A stretch of DNA of 64,000 bases from Deltaproteobacteria bacterium (GCA_015233135.1 JADFYH010000007.1:32222-96221), one strand, 5' to 3'; numbered from the stretch's first letter, positions 25,486 to 34,609 are shown. Numbers and translations: made by a program. Notes: generated by a model not told the origin, from the letters alone.

Positions 25486-27294
25486 TTAGAATCGCATCTT
25501 CAACGCCGAGGGATCTTCATTTTGTATCACTTTTGCGAAGGCTCCCAGCTGAGGCAGCAGATTCCAGATGAAGAAGCGGGTGGTCTTCACTTTGCCTTCA
25601 TAAAATCGGGCTTCAGGATTATTTTCACAAAGGGCATTTTTCTTTTCTTCGTCCGTGGCACCTGCATCGGCCCAAATTTTTTCCAGTTTAGGCAAGGCAA
25701 CGAGTGATTGATCTAGCAACAACCAGGCAAGCACTGCATGGGCCATCATGTTCAGGAAGGCGGTCGCATGCAATTGAGGAAATTCAATATCCCCACCCAT
25801 GGCCTTTTCGCCAAATTTCATGGCAGCTGCTCCCACTTGATCCATGGCTTTTTTGAGGGCCTCAATTTCTTTCCCCAAGCTTGCATGAGAGATATTTTTT
25901 TCGATGAATTCGCTGACATGCGCATAAAGATTGCGCAACAGCTCACCACCATTTTGAGTCATCTTGCGGCCGATAAGATCCAGGGCCTGGATGCCATTGG
26001 TGCCTTCGTAGATCGAACCGATTTTTACATCACGCAGCATTTGTTCGATGGGATATTCGTTGCAATAACCATAGCCTCCATAAACCTGCATGGCCATGGT
26101 AGCAATTTCAAAACCTTTGTCGGTACAAAAGGCCTTACAGACAGGGGTAAGCAAATCGGCAATAGCCTGGGCAAAAGCCTTTTTTTCTGCATCCTTTTCG
26201 TGTTCAGCCAAATCGATGCAATACCCGGCCTTGTAAAGCAAGGCCCGCATCCCTTCAACATAGGCCTTCATGGTGGCCAACATCCGTTTCACATCGGCAT
26301 ATTGAATGATATTCTTTTTGCCCCCCTGGACGCGTTCCTTGGCATAAACCAGCGCATGTTCATAGGCGTTTCCAGCCGTACTCAAACCTTGCATACCACA
26401 AGCCAGACGGGCTTCGTTCATCATCTGAAACATGTAGGGCATGCCCCTGCGCGGCTCACCCACCAGATAGCCCACACATTGATTTTGATCCCCAAAGGCA
26501 AGCGTACAGGTAGGAGAGGCATGAATGCCCAACTTGTGCTCAATGTTCACCACTTTGACATCGTTGTTTTCACCCACACTGCCATCGGCATTCACCTTGT
26601 TTCGCGGCACTACAAACAAACTAATTCCTTTGGTGCCTTGGGGATCACCTTCGATGCGAGCCAAAACCAGGTGAATGACATTGCTGGCAAAATCGTTGTC
26701 TCCACAAGAAATAAAAATCTTCGAGCCTTTAATCAGATATCCCTCTCCACTTTTACTGGCCGTTGTTTTAAGGTCTCCCACGGCTGATCCGGCCTGGGGT
26801 TCAGTCAGACACATGGTGCCTGTCCACTCTCCCCCATACATTTTGGGGCAATAAATTTGGGCAAGTTCTGGAGTGCCGAAAGCTTCAATCAAATGTCCGG
26901 CACCCCGGGTAAGGCCGGGAAACATCATGAAGCTGAAACAGGCCCCGGTAAAAAATTCACTGATAGACATGAAGAGCGAGACAGGAAGCCCAAGCCCACC
27001 ATAAGTGGTAGGAAGTTCCAAACCAATAAATCCATTTTGGGCATAACTTTGATAGGTTTCTTTAAAACCGGGGGCGGTAAGCACCTGACCCTTCTCAAAA
27101 CGCACCCCATACTCATCGGCTTTTTTATTCAGGGGGGCCAATTCATTTTGGGCAAATTTGAGAGATTGCTCCAAAAAGGCCTTGAAATCTGTCTCGCCAA
27201 AATTCGAGAAGTTCTCCAAGCTTTGAAGATTCTGAATTTGAAGATATTCAAAAAGTGTGAAGTGAACATCGCGTTCATTGACGAGATAGGACAT
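25486..27294 (-). CDS. Acyl-CoA dehydrogenase, long form
   Basis: FAD-dependent enzyme of 602 residues, the first oxidation of beta-oxidation. Domains in order: N-terminal helical domain (about 40-160), middle beta-domain with the FAD/substrate signature TGTMCLTEPQAGSAVGDLKT, C-terminal helical domain with QVYGGYGYCNEYPIEQMLRD and the catalytic Glu in SIYEGTNGIQALDL, then an extra C-terminal domain of about 130 residues typical of the longer ACAD subgroup. It is transcribed towards the fadA-fadN side but is a separate unit. The usual partner ETF genes are not in the window. Confidence 0.94.
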   Translation of the reverse strand: MSYLVNERDVHFTLFEYLQIQNLQSLENFSNFGETDFKAFLEQSLKFAQNELAPLNKKADEYGVRFEKGQVLTAPGFKETYQSYAQNGFIGLELPTTYGGLGLPVSLFMSISEFFTGACFSFMMFPGLTRGAGHLIEAFGTPELAQIYCPKMYGGEWTGTMCLTEPQAGSAVGDLKTTASKSGEGYLIKGSKIFISCGDNDFASNVIHLVLARIEGDPQGTKGISLFVVPRNKVNADGSVGENNDVKVVNIEHKLGIHASPTCTLAFGDQNQCVGYLVGEPRRGMPYMFQMMNEARLACGMQGLSTAGNAYEHALVYAKERVQGGKKNIIQYADVKRMLATMKAYVEGMRALLYKAGYCIDLAEHEKDAEKKAFAQAIADLLTPVCKAFCTDKGFEIATMAMQVYGGYGYCNEYPIEQMLRDVKIGSIYEGTNGIQALDLIGRKMTQNGGELLRNLYAHVSEFIEKNISHASLGKEIEALKKAMDQVGAAAMKFGEKAMGGDIEFPQLHATAFLNMMAHAVLAWLLLDQSLVALPKLEKIWADAGATDEEKKNALCENNPEARFYEGKVKTTRFFIWNLLPQLGAFAKVIQNEDPSALKMRF

Positions 27295-27372
27295 AGATAG
27301 ACCTTATTTACTAAACTCCTCCCGGCCTCCCCTTGGAATTGAGGGAAGGGACAGTGGGGTTTGACATTTATT

Positions 27373-27909
27373 TTATTTTTTGATTCTTCTCGCGAGATAG
27401 ACCACAACGAAAGCAATTCCAACTATGATCATCATCATGAAAATGTTTTTTTGATACTGCATCAAACTCGAACAGGGGTCCACCTGAACACTCGTTTCAA
27501 TTTGTGTAAAGGCCCCATCCAAGGCGACAAAGTTTGCCCTGATCTTGTATTCACCCACTTGTTCAAAAGGGTAAACGATCTTGTAAATACCCGGAGCAAT
27601 TTGATCACTCTCTTTGAGAGTCGTTTCCCGGTAACTCCTTGCAGAAAGGCTCTCGATAGCAAGACTTATATTGCCTGTAAAGGATAGATCAAGGTCTGGA
27701 TTGTAGGCTACAATGTAGATTTCAAGAGGAAATACAAGAGAAATTTTTTTTTGATTGGTTAAAATCTTAAGCTGGAATCTTTCCCATTTTTGTTCCTGAC
27801 CCAAAACAAGGTGAGGGGGAAGTTTTTTAGAAATATCCTCGATGCTTCGAGCAAAAAGTGGAGAAACCAACAGTAGGAATATGAAAAATATTTTCAACAA
27901 ATACTTCAT
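27373..27909 (-). CDS. Exported Ig-like domain protein with C-terminal anchor
   Basis: 178 residues from ATG 27909. A signal peptide (LLKIFFIFLLLVSPLFARS) leads an extracytoplasmic domain of beta-strands (about 25-145), where the pattern GIYKIVYPFEQVGEYKIRAN resembles Ig/YtkA-like folds. A transmembrane helix (FMMMIIVGIAFVVVYLA) and a short RRIKK tail end the protein. No family name can be assigned with confidence. Its start codon directly follows the T-run of the upstream terminator (27911-27946), so expression may depend on read-through or a hidden promoter. Confidence 0.65.
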   Translation of the reverse strand: MKYLLKIFFIFLLLVSPLFARSIEDISKKLPPHLVLGQEQKWERFQLKILTNQKKISLVFPLEIYIVAYNPDLDLSFTGNISLAIESLSARSYRETTLKESDQIAPGIYKIVYPFEQVGEYKIRANFVALDGAFTQIETSVQVDPCSSLMQYQKNIFMMMIIVGIAFVVVYLARRIKK

Positions 27910-27910
27910 A

Positions 27911-27946
27911 AAAACAAAAACCCCCTCGCAGTTCATACGAAGGGGT
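27911..27946 (-). terminator. Rho-independent terminator after the Lys-rich protein gene
   Basis: On the minus strand the hairpin ACCCCTTCG/CGAGGGGGT (27946-27938 with 27928-27920, 8 of 9 paired) is followed by GTTTTTGTTTTT. It ends transcription of the 28209 gene only 2 nt before the next start codon (27909). Confidence 0.82.
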
Positions 27947-27978
27947 CTTTAAGCTTTCAAGCACTAAATAAAAAAAGC

Positions 27979-28209
27979 TTATTTCTTTTCAGTTTTCTTT
28001 TCGGTCTTTACTTCTTCTTTTTTAGCAGCAGGTTTACTTTCTGCTTTAGCAGGTTTAGATTCTGCTTTTGCGGGCTTGGATTCTTCTTTCTTTTCAACTT
28101 TTACTGCTGCTTTTTCTTCCTTCTTTTCCACTTTCTTCTCTTCGGCCATTCCTACGCTAGCGCTTGCGAGGAAACCTAAGGTCACGATCAACGCGAGTAA
28201 TTTCTTCAT
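27979..28209 (-). CDS. Exported Lys/Glu/Ala-rich protein
   Basis: A 76-residue secreted protein: signal peptide MKKLLALIVTLGFLASASVG with cleavage likely after GMA, then a low-complexity mature part made of alternating KKEEK and KPAKAES units (ESKPAKAESKPAK repeated). No Cys and no folded domain. AGGAG precedes ATG 28209. Such AK/EK-rich periplasmic peptides resemble histone-like or TolA-linker sequences; function unknown. A strong terminator follows it, so it is a one-gene unit. Confidence 0.7.
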   Translation of the reverse strand: MKKLLALIVTLGFLASASVGMAEEKKVEKKEEKAAVKVEKKEESKPAKAESKPAKAESKPAAKKEEVKTEKKTEKK

Positions 28210-28400
28210 CTTCTTTCTCCTTTTATTGTTTATGGAATTTCCTCCACGAAAGAAACCCTTCGTCAAAGAAGCTTCGCATCTTTTTTTACAATGAGGGGGA
28301 GTTGCTAGCAAAGCTTCAATGAGGTGACAAGTTTATTTTTTGGGATGTACACCTTAATCGAAACGGGGATCACTCTCTACAAGAAGGATTAAGAAAAAAA

Positions 28401-28473
28401 TGGTCAGGGCCGGGATTGAACCGGCGACGCCAGCCTTTTCAGGGCTGCGCTCTACCGACTGAGCTACCTGACC
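28401..28473 (-). tRNA. tRNA-Phe (GAA)
   Basis: Minus-strand cloverleaf of 73 nt: acceptor GGTCAGG/CCTGACC, D-arm TAGCTCAGTCGGTAGAGC, anticodon stem-loop CAGCC-CTGAAAA-GGCTG with anticodon GAA, T-arm CCGGTTCAATCCCGG, discriminator A. CCA is not encoded; the discriminator is followed directly by TTTTTTT (28400-28394), which could end the transcript. A strong promoter lies about 125 nt upstream. Confidence 0.97.
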
Positions 28474-28596
28474 TATTTGTATCTTCGTTTCAGGAAACCC
28501 GAAACTCGACCCAAGGGAGAGCACTACGTTGCTCCCCTTTGGATTCCCCATTGTTATGGGAAGCTTCACCCTCGCACGCAAAATTTGCGAGCTGCC
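28474..28596 (-). ncRNA. Structured leader upstream of tRNA-Phe
   Basis: Between the promoter and the tRNA lie about 120 nt that can form four successive hairpins on the minus strand: CTCGCA/TGCGAG, TTCCCAT/ATGGGGAA, GGGGAGCAACGTAGTGCTCTCCC and GTTTCGGG/CCTGAAAC. The density of stems is unusual for a simple tRNA leader. It may be a processed small RNA or a relic of repeat elements. Confidence 0.4.
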
Positions 28597-28626
28597 CTTA
28601 TAGAAGTGCCCCTTATTTGCTGTCAA
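28597..28626 (-). promoter_or_regulatory. Promoter for the tRNA-Phe transcript
   Basis: TTGACA (28626-28621), 18-nt spacer, TATAAG (28602-28597) on the minus strand, close to the sigma-70 consensus. Confidence 0.7.
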
Positions 28627-28640
28627 TTTAAAATCCAAAA

Positions 28641-29336
28641 TTATTGAAGCGGAGAATTTCGCAAGGCAGGATGCCGCACGTCTTCGCCCCGCATGAGAAA
28701 GAGTACCATTTCGGCAACGTTGGTGGCATGATCGGCCAAGCGTTCCAAATATTTGGCAACCGAAATTAATTTTACTCCACGATTGATATTATTGGGGTCC
28801 TCTCTCATGAGAATCATTAACTCATCGATAATTTTATGAGTGAGTTCATCTACGGCATCGTCGTTCCCCATCACCGATTCGGCAAGGGATTCCCCTCCTT
28901 TAACCAGGGCATCCAGGGCATCTTTCATCATCTTTTGGGCCATTTGAGCCAAAATAGGCAGATGAATATAAGGCTTTAAAGGGGGCTCTTTCAACAGTTC
29001 CAAGGCCCTCTGGGCAATATTGACTCCTAAATCTCCCATCCGTTCAAGGTCAGTCACAATTTTTAAGGAGGTAATGATAAAGCGCAAATCCGAGGCGGTA
29101 GGCTGACGCAGGGCTAAAATATTAATGCAAAGTTCATCGATCTGTTTTTCTAAGCGATTGATTTCCTGATCTAGTTTTATAGATTTTTTGGCAAGTTCTG
29201 AATCCGACTGAATCAGTGCCTTCATCGAATTGGCAATCAGTTCCTCGACATGCCCACCGATGAGAAGGATTTTATCGCGAAGTTCTTTCAGGTCATGCTC
29301 GTAGTGTTTTGAGGTGTGTTCCGTATGCGTCGTCAT
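28641..29336 (-). CDS. phoU: Phosphate signalling protein PhoU
   Basis: Links the Pst transporter to the PhoR/PhoB sensor and keeps Pho genes off when phosphate is plentiful. Two PhoU three-helix repeats are visible; the metal-binding E/D-rich helices appear as ITSLKIVTDLERMGDLGVNI and ISVAKYLERLADHATNVAE. About 231 residues from ATG 29336, chosen because GGAG lies 6 nt before it; an upstream in-frame TTG (29363) overlapping the pstB stop is possible. Last gene of the porin-pst-phoU cluster. Confidence 0.94.
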   Translation of the reverse strand: MTTHTEHTSKHYEHDLKELRDKILLIGGHVEELIANSMKALIQSDSELAKKSIKLDQEINRLEKQIDELCINILALRQPTASDLRFIITSLKIVTDLERMGDLGVNIAQRALELLKEPPLKPYIHLPILAQMAQKMMKDALDALVKGGESLAESVMGNDDAVDELTHKIIDELMILMREDPNNINRGVKLISVAKYLERLADHATNVAEMVLFLMRGEDVRHPALRNSPLQ

Positions 29337-29359
29337 AAGGCTCCATTGTAAATGTTTTT

Positions 29360-30133
29360 TCAACCAAATCTACCGGTAATATAATCTTCGGTAAGGGAAG
29401 AAGAAGGGTTTCTGAAAATCTTTTTTGTATCGTCGTATTCTATGAGTTTCCCGTTCAGGAGAAAAGCTGTTTTATCCGAAACCCGAGCCGCTTGTTGCAT
29501 ATTGTGGGTCACAATCACCATGGTATAATCCCTCTTCAACTCTTCAATCAGCTGTTCAACTTTAGCCGTAGAAATAGGGTCTAAAGCCGAGCATGGCTCA
29601 TCCATCAAGAGGATTTCGGGATTAACGGCCAGGGCCCTGGCAATGCACAAACGCTGTTGTTGCCCGCCGGAAAGTGAAATTCCGGAGCGATGAAGCCCGT
29701 CTTTTACTTCATCCCACAAGGCAGCCATTTTCAAGCATTTTTCTACAATTTCTTGGGCAGATCTTTTTCGAAGATGCCCTCCGAATTTCAGCCCTGCAAT
29801 GACATTGTCGAAAATGGAAAGAGTTGGAAAAGGATTTGGCTTTTGGAAGACCATGCCTATTTTTCGACGTACCAATACCGGATCGACATCGGTATCATAA
29901 ATATTCTTCCCCTGAACCAAGATTTGACCCGAAATTTTAGCCCCTGCGATCACTTCGTGCATACGATTCATCGCGCGCACTAAGGTTGATTTTCCACAAC
30001 CGGAAGGACCAATCACGGCAATCACCTTTTTGAAGGGCACTTGCATGCTAATATCAAACAACACTTGCTTGGGGCCAAAGGAGGCATTTAAATTTTTTGT
30101 TTCCAAAACAACTGTGGTGTCCATTTGTTCCAT
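29360..30133 (-). CDS. pstB: Phosphate ABC transporter ATP-binding protein
   Basis: ATPase of the high-affinity phosphate importer, on the cytoplasmic side. The 257 residues contain Walker [11 protein letters not shown]-loop [11 protein letters not shown] signature LSGGQQQRL, Walker [13 protein letters not shown] and the switch His in VTHNM. Separated from pstA by 55 nt that contain a palindromic repeat; phoU follows. Confidence 0.97.
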   Translation of the reverse strand: MEQMDTTVVLETKNLNASFGPKQVLFDISMQVPFKKVIAVIGPSGCGKSTLVRAMNRMHEVIAGAKISGQILVQGKNIYDTDVDPVLVRRKIGMVFQKPNPFPTLSIFDNVIAGLKFGGHLRKRSAQEIVEKCLKMAALWDEVKDGLHRSGISLSGGQQQRLCIARALAVNPEILLMDEPCSALDPISTAKVEQLIEELKRDYTMVIVTHNMQQAARVSDKTAFLLNGKLIEYDDTKKIFRNPSSSLTEDYITGRFG

Positions 30134-30159
30134 AAATTAATTTTTCACCCTCCCCCTAA

Positions 30160-30182
30160 CCCTCTCCCGTCAAGGGAGAGGG
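30160..30182. repeat. GAGGGAGAGGG-family hairpin between pstA and pstB
   Basis: CCCTCTCCC (30160-30168), 5-nt loop, GGGAGAGGG (30174-30182): a perfect 9-bp stem with CACCCTCCCCCTAA upstream of it, the same layout as other copies in the window. It lies in the only sizeable gap inside pstSCAB. Confidence 0.88.
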
Positions 30183-30188
30183 AACTGG

Positions 30189-31061
30189 CTACCGTCCTTG
30201 TAATCGATTGCGGGTAGTATAACGAGCCAGTAAATTCACAATCAAACTAAATCCCATGAGCACCAAGGCCCCAGCCCAGGCCTTTGCCTGCCAATCTTCA
30301 TAAGGGCTAATCGCGTAAGTGAAAATTTGTAAGGTCAGCGAAGCCATGGGTTCATTCAAATGAGTTTGCCAAAACTGATTTCCAAAGGAGGTAAAGAGCA
30401 GAGGGGCTGTCTCCCCTGTAATGCGGGCTACGGCCAGGATGATAGCCGTCACAATTCCAGGTTTTGCGGTGGAAAGCACAATGCGCAAAATAATTTTCCA
30501 GCGGCGAATCCCCAAGGCCATGGCGGCTTCCCTTAAAGTGTGGGGTACCAATTTCACGACTTCTTCTGTGGTTCGAACGATGACGGGAATCATCAGCAAG
30601 GCCAAGGCCAAGGCCCCCGCGTAACCCGAAAAATGCTGAAAAGGAATGACGATCAAGGCATAAGCAAAGAGCCCCATCACGATGGAGGGTAAGCCGTTCA
30701 ATATATCCGTAGAAAAGCGAATTACTTGGGCATAGAAAGAATTGCCATATTCGGCCAAATACAAACCCGTGAACACGCCCACTGGAACACCTAAAAGAGA
30801 GGCCGAAGAAACCAGAATTAGAGTTCCTGCCAGGGCGTTCGCCACACCTCCGCCCGCTTCGCCAACAGGACTGGGCATATGGATGAAAAAATCCAAATTA
30901 ATTGCCGAGATACCGCGATAAAAAACATAGCCCATCAAAAGCAACAAAACGCCTATCGCAAAGACACAGCAAAGAGCGCAGGCAAAGGCATTAAACCGGT
31001 TGATTATTTTTCGGCGACGATAGTGAAAATTTGAAACCTGTATTTTGGTCATTGGAGTCAT
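30189..31061 (-). CDS. pstA: Phosphate ABC transporter permease PstA
   Basis: Inner-membrane permease half. 290 residues with about six transmembrane helices; the long second loop holds LNGLPSIVMGLFAYALIV and the coupling EAA-like motif TLREAAMALGIRRWKIILRI. The start overlaps pstC's stop by 4 nt, so the two permeases are translated together. RLQGR at the very end is normal. Confidence 0.95.
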   Translation of the reverse strand: MTPMTKIQVSNFHYRRRKIINRFNAFACALCCVFAIGVLLLLMGYVFYRGISAINLDFFIHMPSPVGEAGGGVANALAGTLILVSSASLLGVPVGVFTGLYLAEYGNSFYAQVIRFSTDILNGLPSIVMGLFAYALIVIPFQHFSGYAGALALALLMIPVIVRTTEEVVKLVPHTLREAAMALGIRRWKIILRIVLSTAKPGIVTAIILAVARITGETAPLLFTSFGNQFWQTHLNEPMASLTLQIFTYAISPYEDWQAKAWAGALVLMGFSLIVNLLARYTTRNRLQGR

Positions 31062-32014
31062 CGTTTTTTGGCCTTTCCGACAAGCAGCCGTGCAAAGACA
31101 TTCACAATGAGGGTAATCACTAATAATAAAAGTCCCATTTTAGAAAGTGAAGAAAGGTATAAAGGCGAGGTGGCCTCTGCAAATTCATTCGCAATCACCG
31201 AAGCTAAACTATAAGCGGGAGCAAAAATGGAAGCAGACACTTCGGGTCTGTTTCCAATCACCATGGTGACAGCCATGGTCTCTCCAATGGCCCTTCCAAG
31301 ACCCAAGACACAGGCCCCAATGATTCCAGAACGGGAAAGCCTGAGAACCACCCAAATAATAGACTCCCATTGAGTGCCCCCCAAGGCATAAACCCCCTCT
31401 TTATACTCTTGGGGTATCGTTAAAAAAATCTCCTTGGTCACCGAGGTAATGGTTGGAAGAATCATAATGGAAAGCACCATACCGCCTGCAAGTAAACTGG
31501 GCCCATAGGCCGGGCCTTCAAACAATTTAATAGAGCCCAACAGTGGAAAAAAAGAGGGGAAAAAAGTATTTCGAATGAAAGGAATGAGCACAAAAATAGC
31601 CCACAAGCCATAAATAACACTGGGAATTGCCGCCAGCAGCTCGATTAAAAAGGAAATGGGATTACGCAACCAGCTGGGGGCCCATTGGGTGATAAACAAG
31701 GCCGAACCCAGGGAGATGGGAACGGCAATCAGCATCGCAATCAAAGAGGAAGCCAGGGTGCCATAGATAAAAGAAAGCGCCCCATATTTTTCGGCAACGG
31801 GATCCCAAACCTGGGAAACGAGAAAAGAAAAGCCAAAAGTTTTTAGAGAGAGCCAGGAGGAACGGAGCAACTCCAAAACAATCGCAAATAAAACAAGCAG
31901 GATAACAAAAGAAATAAAAACGAGCAGCCCTTGAAAAGCCTTGTCGAGAGAAAATCCCTGAGTACGAAACTTTTCAGAAGCTGCTCGCTTAATTTTTACT
32001 TCAGCATTCTGCAT
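31058..32014 (-). CDS. pstC: Phosphate ABC transporter permease PstC
   Basis: Second inner-membrane permease. 318 residues, six transmembrane helices; the EAA-type loop reads EYKEGVYALGGTQWESIIWV and IELLAAIPSVIYGLWAI is the family helix pair. The first 25 residues (KIKRAASEKFRTQG) are a charged cytoplasmic extension. Starts 5 nt after pstS. Confidence 0.95.
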   Translation of the reverse strand: MQNAEVKIKRAASEKFRTQGFSLDKAFQGLLVFISFVILLVLFAIVLELLRSSWLSLKTFGFSFLVSQVWDPVAEKYGALSFIYGTLASSLIAMLIAVPISLGSALFITQWAPSWLRNPISFLIELLAAIPSVIYGLWAIFVLIPFIRNTFFPSFFPLLGSIKLFEGPAYGPSLLAGGMVLSIMILPTITSVTKEIFLTIPQEYKEGVYALGGTQWESIIWVVLRLSRSGIIGACVLGLGRAIGETMAVTMVIGNRPEVSASIFAPAYSLASVIANEFAEATSPLYLSSLSKMGLLLLVITLIVNVFARLLVGKAKKR

Positions 32015-32019
32015 AAAAG

Positions 32020-33060
32020 CTAAGGGGAAATTGAAGCAATATTGCCTTCATTAATTTTTACTAACTCCGCCGACAACGGCGCATACTGCAAAGCAACAGC
32101 CTGGGTTTGACCTGTAGTCATGGCCCATTTCAAGAAGTCGACAAAGGCCTTTCCCTTTGTCACATCTTTGGCTTTTTTGTAAACCATCAAATAAGTGAGC
32201 CCCGAAATAGGATAAGAGTTCTCTCCCGGGGCATCGGTCACCGAAGTACGAGAATCTTTCTGCAGTTCTTTGGTCATGGCCGCAAAGGCCGCGGCACTGT
32301 TCGCAGGAGAGGCCTCTACAAATTTACCGGCCTTATTTTTGATGGCCGCGAAACTGAGTTTGTTGTTCAACGCATAGGCGTATTCGACATAACCAATCGC
32401 CCCAGGAATTTGTTTCACCTGACCCGTCACCCCCTCGTTACCCTTCCCTCCGATCCCGACGGGCCAATTGATGGATTTACCACGACCCACCTTATAGAAG
32501 AAATCAGAACTGACCTTGGCCAGATAGTCGGAAAAAATATAGGTGGTCCCACTGCCATCCGAACGGTGAATCACAGCCACGGGGGTATTCGGCAAATTCA
32601 CTCCCGGATTTTGAGAAGTAACTCTCGCATCGTTCCAGCTTTTGATTTTTCCCAAAAAAAGATCGGCCACTACATCGGCGCTTAATTTTAAGCCGCTTGC
32701 TACACCCGGCAAATTATAGACCACCACCACCGCTCCACCCACTGCAGGAATTTGAACGACAGGAGCAGGCATCCCTTTTTCTTCTTCTTCACTCAAAGGC
32801 GCATCCGAGGCACCAAAATCGACCGTACCGGACTTCAGCTGTTGAATTCCACCCCCGCTTCCGATGGATTGATAGTTGATCTGAACATTAGGATTTACTT
32901 TGTTGTAGTCACTAAACCATTTGGAATAGAGCGGATAAGGGAAGGTTGCGCCGGCTCCGTTTAGTTTCACCATTTCTTCTGCCTGAGCGGTGGAAAAAGA
33001 AAAGACAGCAAATGTAGTGATTGCCAAGGCTAGAATTTTTTTCTTAAGAGTTTGTTTCAT
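32020..33060 (-). CDS. pstS: Phosphate-binding protein PstS
   Basis: Periplasmic receptor of the phosphate importer. 346 residues with a signal peptide (ILALAITTFAVFSFSTAQA). Phosphate-loop signatures are LNGAGATFPYPLYSKW, YQSIGSGGGIQQLKSGTVDFGASDAPL, and IHRSDGSGTTYIFSDYL. It is preceded by a terminator-like hairpin and a palindromic repeat, so its expression may be partly uncoupled from the porin gene upstream. Confidence 0.96.
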   Translation of the reverse strand: MKQTLKKKILALAITTFAVFSFSTAQAEEMVKLNGAGATFPYPLYSKWFSDYNKVNPNVQINYQSIGSGGGIQQLKSGTVDFGASDAPLSEEEEKGMPAPVVQIPAVGGAVVVVYNLPGVASGLKLSADVVADLFLGKIKSWNDARVTSQNPGVNLPNTPVAVIHRSDGSGTTYIFSDYLAKVSSDFFYKVGRGKSINWPVGIGGKGNEGVTGQVKQIPGAIGYVEYAYALNNKLSFAAIKNKAGKFVEASPANSAAAFAAMTKELQKDSRTSVTDAPGENSYPISGLTYLMVYKKAKDVTKGKAFVDFLKWAMTTGQTQAVALQYAPLSAELVKINEGNIASISP

Positions 33061-33080
33061 ATTAAAAACCCCTTGTGATG

Positions 33081-33134
33081 GTTCGACGGGCTCACCATGT
33101 CCAAAGGAGGGACATCCTGAGTTTTTGTCGAAGG
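33081..33134. repeat. TTCGAC/GTCGAA palindromic repeat upstream of pstS
   Basis: TTCGAC..CTCA..ATGTCC pairs with GGACAT..TGAG..GTCGAA around a short loop at about 33103-33109. The theme is different from the GAGGGAGAGGG family. It occupies most of the gap between the terminator (33156) and pstS. Confidence 0.75.
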
Positions 33135-33155
33135 ATATTTTTTATCCTCTCTCTT

Positions 33156-33195
33156 AAAAAAAACTTCCTCCTCCGAAAAAACTCGAAGGAAGAAG
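33156..33195 (-). terminator. Terminator or attenuator between porin and pstS
   Basis: Minus strand: CTTCTTCC/GGAGGAAG stem (33195-33188 with 33171-33164, one G-T pair) followed by eight T (33163-33156). It lies 21 nt after the porin stop and would end most porin transcripts, with read-through to pst. Confidence 0.7.
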
Positions 33196-33216
33196 TATAG
33201 GAGAGGAAGAACTCAT

Positions 33217-34548
33217 TTAGAACCAAGCCTGCAACTGCAAGCGGAAACGTTGATCATGCATAGTGTCTGCCGCGGTTTGACGAGGCAGATAAGAATAATC
33301 GGCTTGCAATTTCAAATCGTGCCCAAACATATAATAATTGAGCCCCAAGGTATACTCCGCTTTATTATTGCTAGGCCCACTTAAAATGACTTGAGAAGCC
33401 CGGGCGGCAACTTCAAAATGTTGTGGAATAATAAAATAACCGGCTTGCGCATAATAACCATGATCTCTGGTAGTGTTATTCGGGCCCAGGGGATCTACAT
33501 TTCTAAAAAAGTATTCTCCTTGAAGAGAGAAACCTTTGTACTTGAAACCAATGTCGCTTCCTAGCTGAATGAAGGTCGTTTCATCCGTATCCCGCACATT
33601 ATAACCTCCATCAAAAGCCAGAGCCAAAGAAGGATGTTCCAGGTTTTCGGTATCCCCTTCGGAATATCCATAAGCACCCATTGCATTCCATACCAGACGC
33701 CCCGTGTAGAGAAAATCTTTGTTGCCATTTACCCGAGTGTTCCCACTGCCATTGGTCACGGCAACTGCATATTCCAATTTTTTATCCAAAAAATCTCCGT
33801 GTAACATCAGTCCGGTATCGTAATAAAAACTGCGAGGAGTATTGGTAGTTGTAGTGGTGGAAGTTGCCCCTGCTCCACAAGTCACTCCACTGCCTGTGAC
33901 GGTTCCTCCCCCCGGTAAAGTACAGGTGGTGGTCGAAGCGGTATCAATAGAGGTAAAACGAAACTCATCCGCGGCTAAAGAACGATCGACAAACTGTTGA
34001 CGTCCCGAGGAAGTCATTTCTTGTCGATTGTAGGGAATTGCAAATTGCCCCGCTTCCAGGCGAGCAGCAGGGTTAAATTTATAATCGACATAGGCATCTT
34101 CAAGAATATCCGCAAGGGTGCTATTGATCCAGGTGAACTGGATTTTATAATCCAGATTTTTACTAAAGGCATTCCCTTCAAACGAGGTTTTTAACCGCCT
34201 AATTTGAAAAGTGTTCTTATCAAGCGCTTGCTCATTCGAATCGTATTCATAGCGGGCCTGAATGACATTTCGGATTTTGAGCGAAAAGCTTTCATCCTTG
34301 TTTTTGAATTGAAGCCCTTTTTTCCAGCCCACTTCAAACTTGTCAAACCAACCTGAAGGAGAAGGGGTAGCTACAGAAGCTATAGCCTCAGAAGCAGAGG
34401 GTTTCAGGCTTTCCGTATTTTTGTGGATGGAATGCGCTCCTGCTTTATGACGATGTCCATGTTTACGTTTTTTTGTGGCACTCCAGGCATCACCGGCTGT
34501 GCTTACAATCAAACTCACACAGGCCAGGAGAATGAGACTTTTTTTCAT
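33217..34548 (-). CDS. OprO/OprP-type phosphate-selective porin
   Basis: Outer-membrane beta-barrel for anion/phosphate uptake. 443 residues from ATG 34548 (GGAGG upstream). Signal peptide SLILLACVSLIVSTAGDAWS, a short Lys/His-rich segment, then the porin domain: FEVGWKKGLQFKNKDESFSL at the start, FSKNLDYKIQFTW, AGQFAIPYNRQEMTSSGRQQ (residues around 195) and a C-terminal aromatic RLQLQAWF as the last strand, with Phe as required for barrel assembly. A Cys-containing loop (TCTLPGG to VTCGAG) is an unusual insertion rich in Thr. The adjacent pst operon and PhoB-like box support a phosphate role. Confidence 0.9.
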   Translation of the reverse strand: MKKSLILLACVSLIVSTAGDAWSATKKRKHGHRHKAGAHSIHKNTESLKPSASEAIASVATPSPSGWFDKFEVGWKKGLQFKNKDESFSLKIRNVIQARYEYDSNEQALDKNTFQIRRLKTSFEGNAFSKNLDYKIQFTWINSTLADILEDAYVDYKFNPAARLEAGQFAIPYNRQEMTSSGRQQFVDRSLAADEFRFTSIDTASTTTCTLPGGGTVTGSGVTCGAGATSTTTTTNTPRSFYYDTGLMLHGDFLDKKLEYAVAVTNGSGNTRVNGNKDFLYTGRLVWNAMGAYGYSEGDTENLEHPSLALAFDGGYNVRDTDETTFIQLGSDIGFKYKGFSLQGEYFFRNVDPLGPNNTTRDHGYYAQAGYFIIPQHFEVAARASQVILSGPSNNKAEYTLGLNYYMFGHDLKLQADYSYLPRQTAADTMHDQRFRLQLQAWF

Positions 34549-34609
34549 ATTATTTTCCTCCTTGAAAATAAATAACGGTTTGGTTTTGTCCAGCTTTGTA
34601 AAGAAGCTT

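Noticed and set aside
25738..26787. Long open frame (349 codons) antisense to the acyl-CoA dehydrogenase gene
   Set aside because: Mirror frame of a well-supported gene; residues are His/Ile-rich without family motifs.
28354..28638. 94-codon open frame across tRNA-Phe
   Set aside because: It is the reverse reading through the tRNA gene; VAQSVER-type peptides are a common artefact of tRNA sequence.
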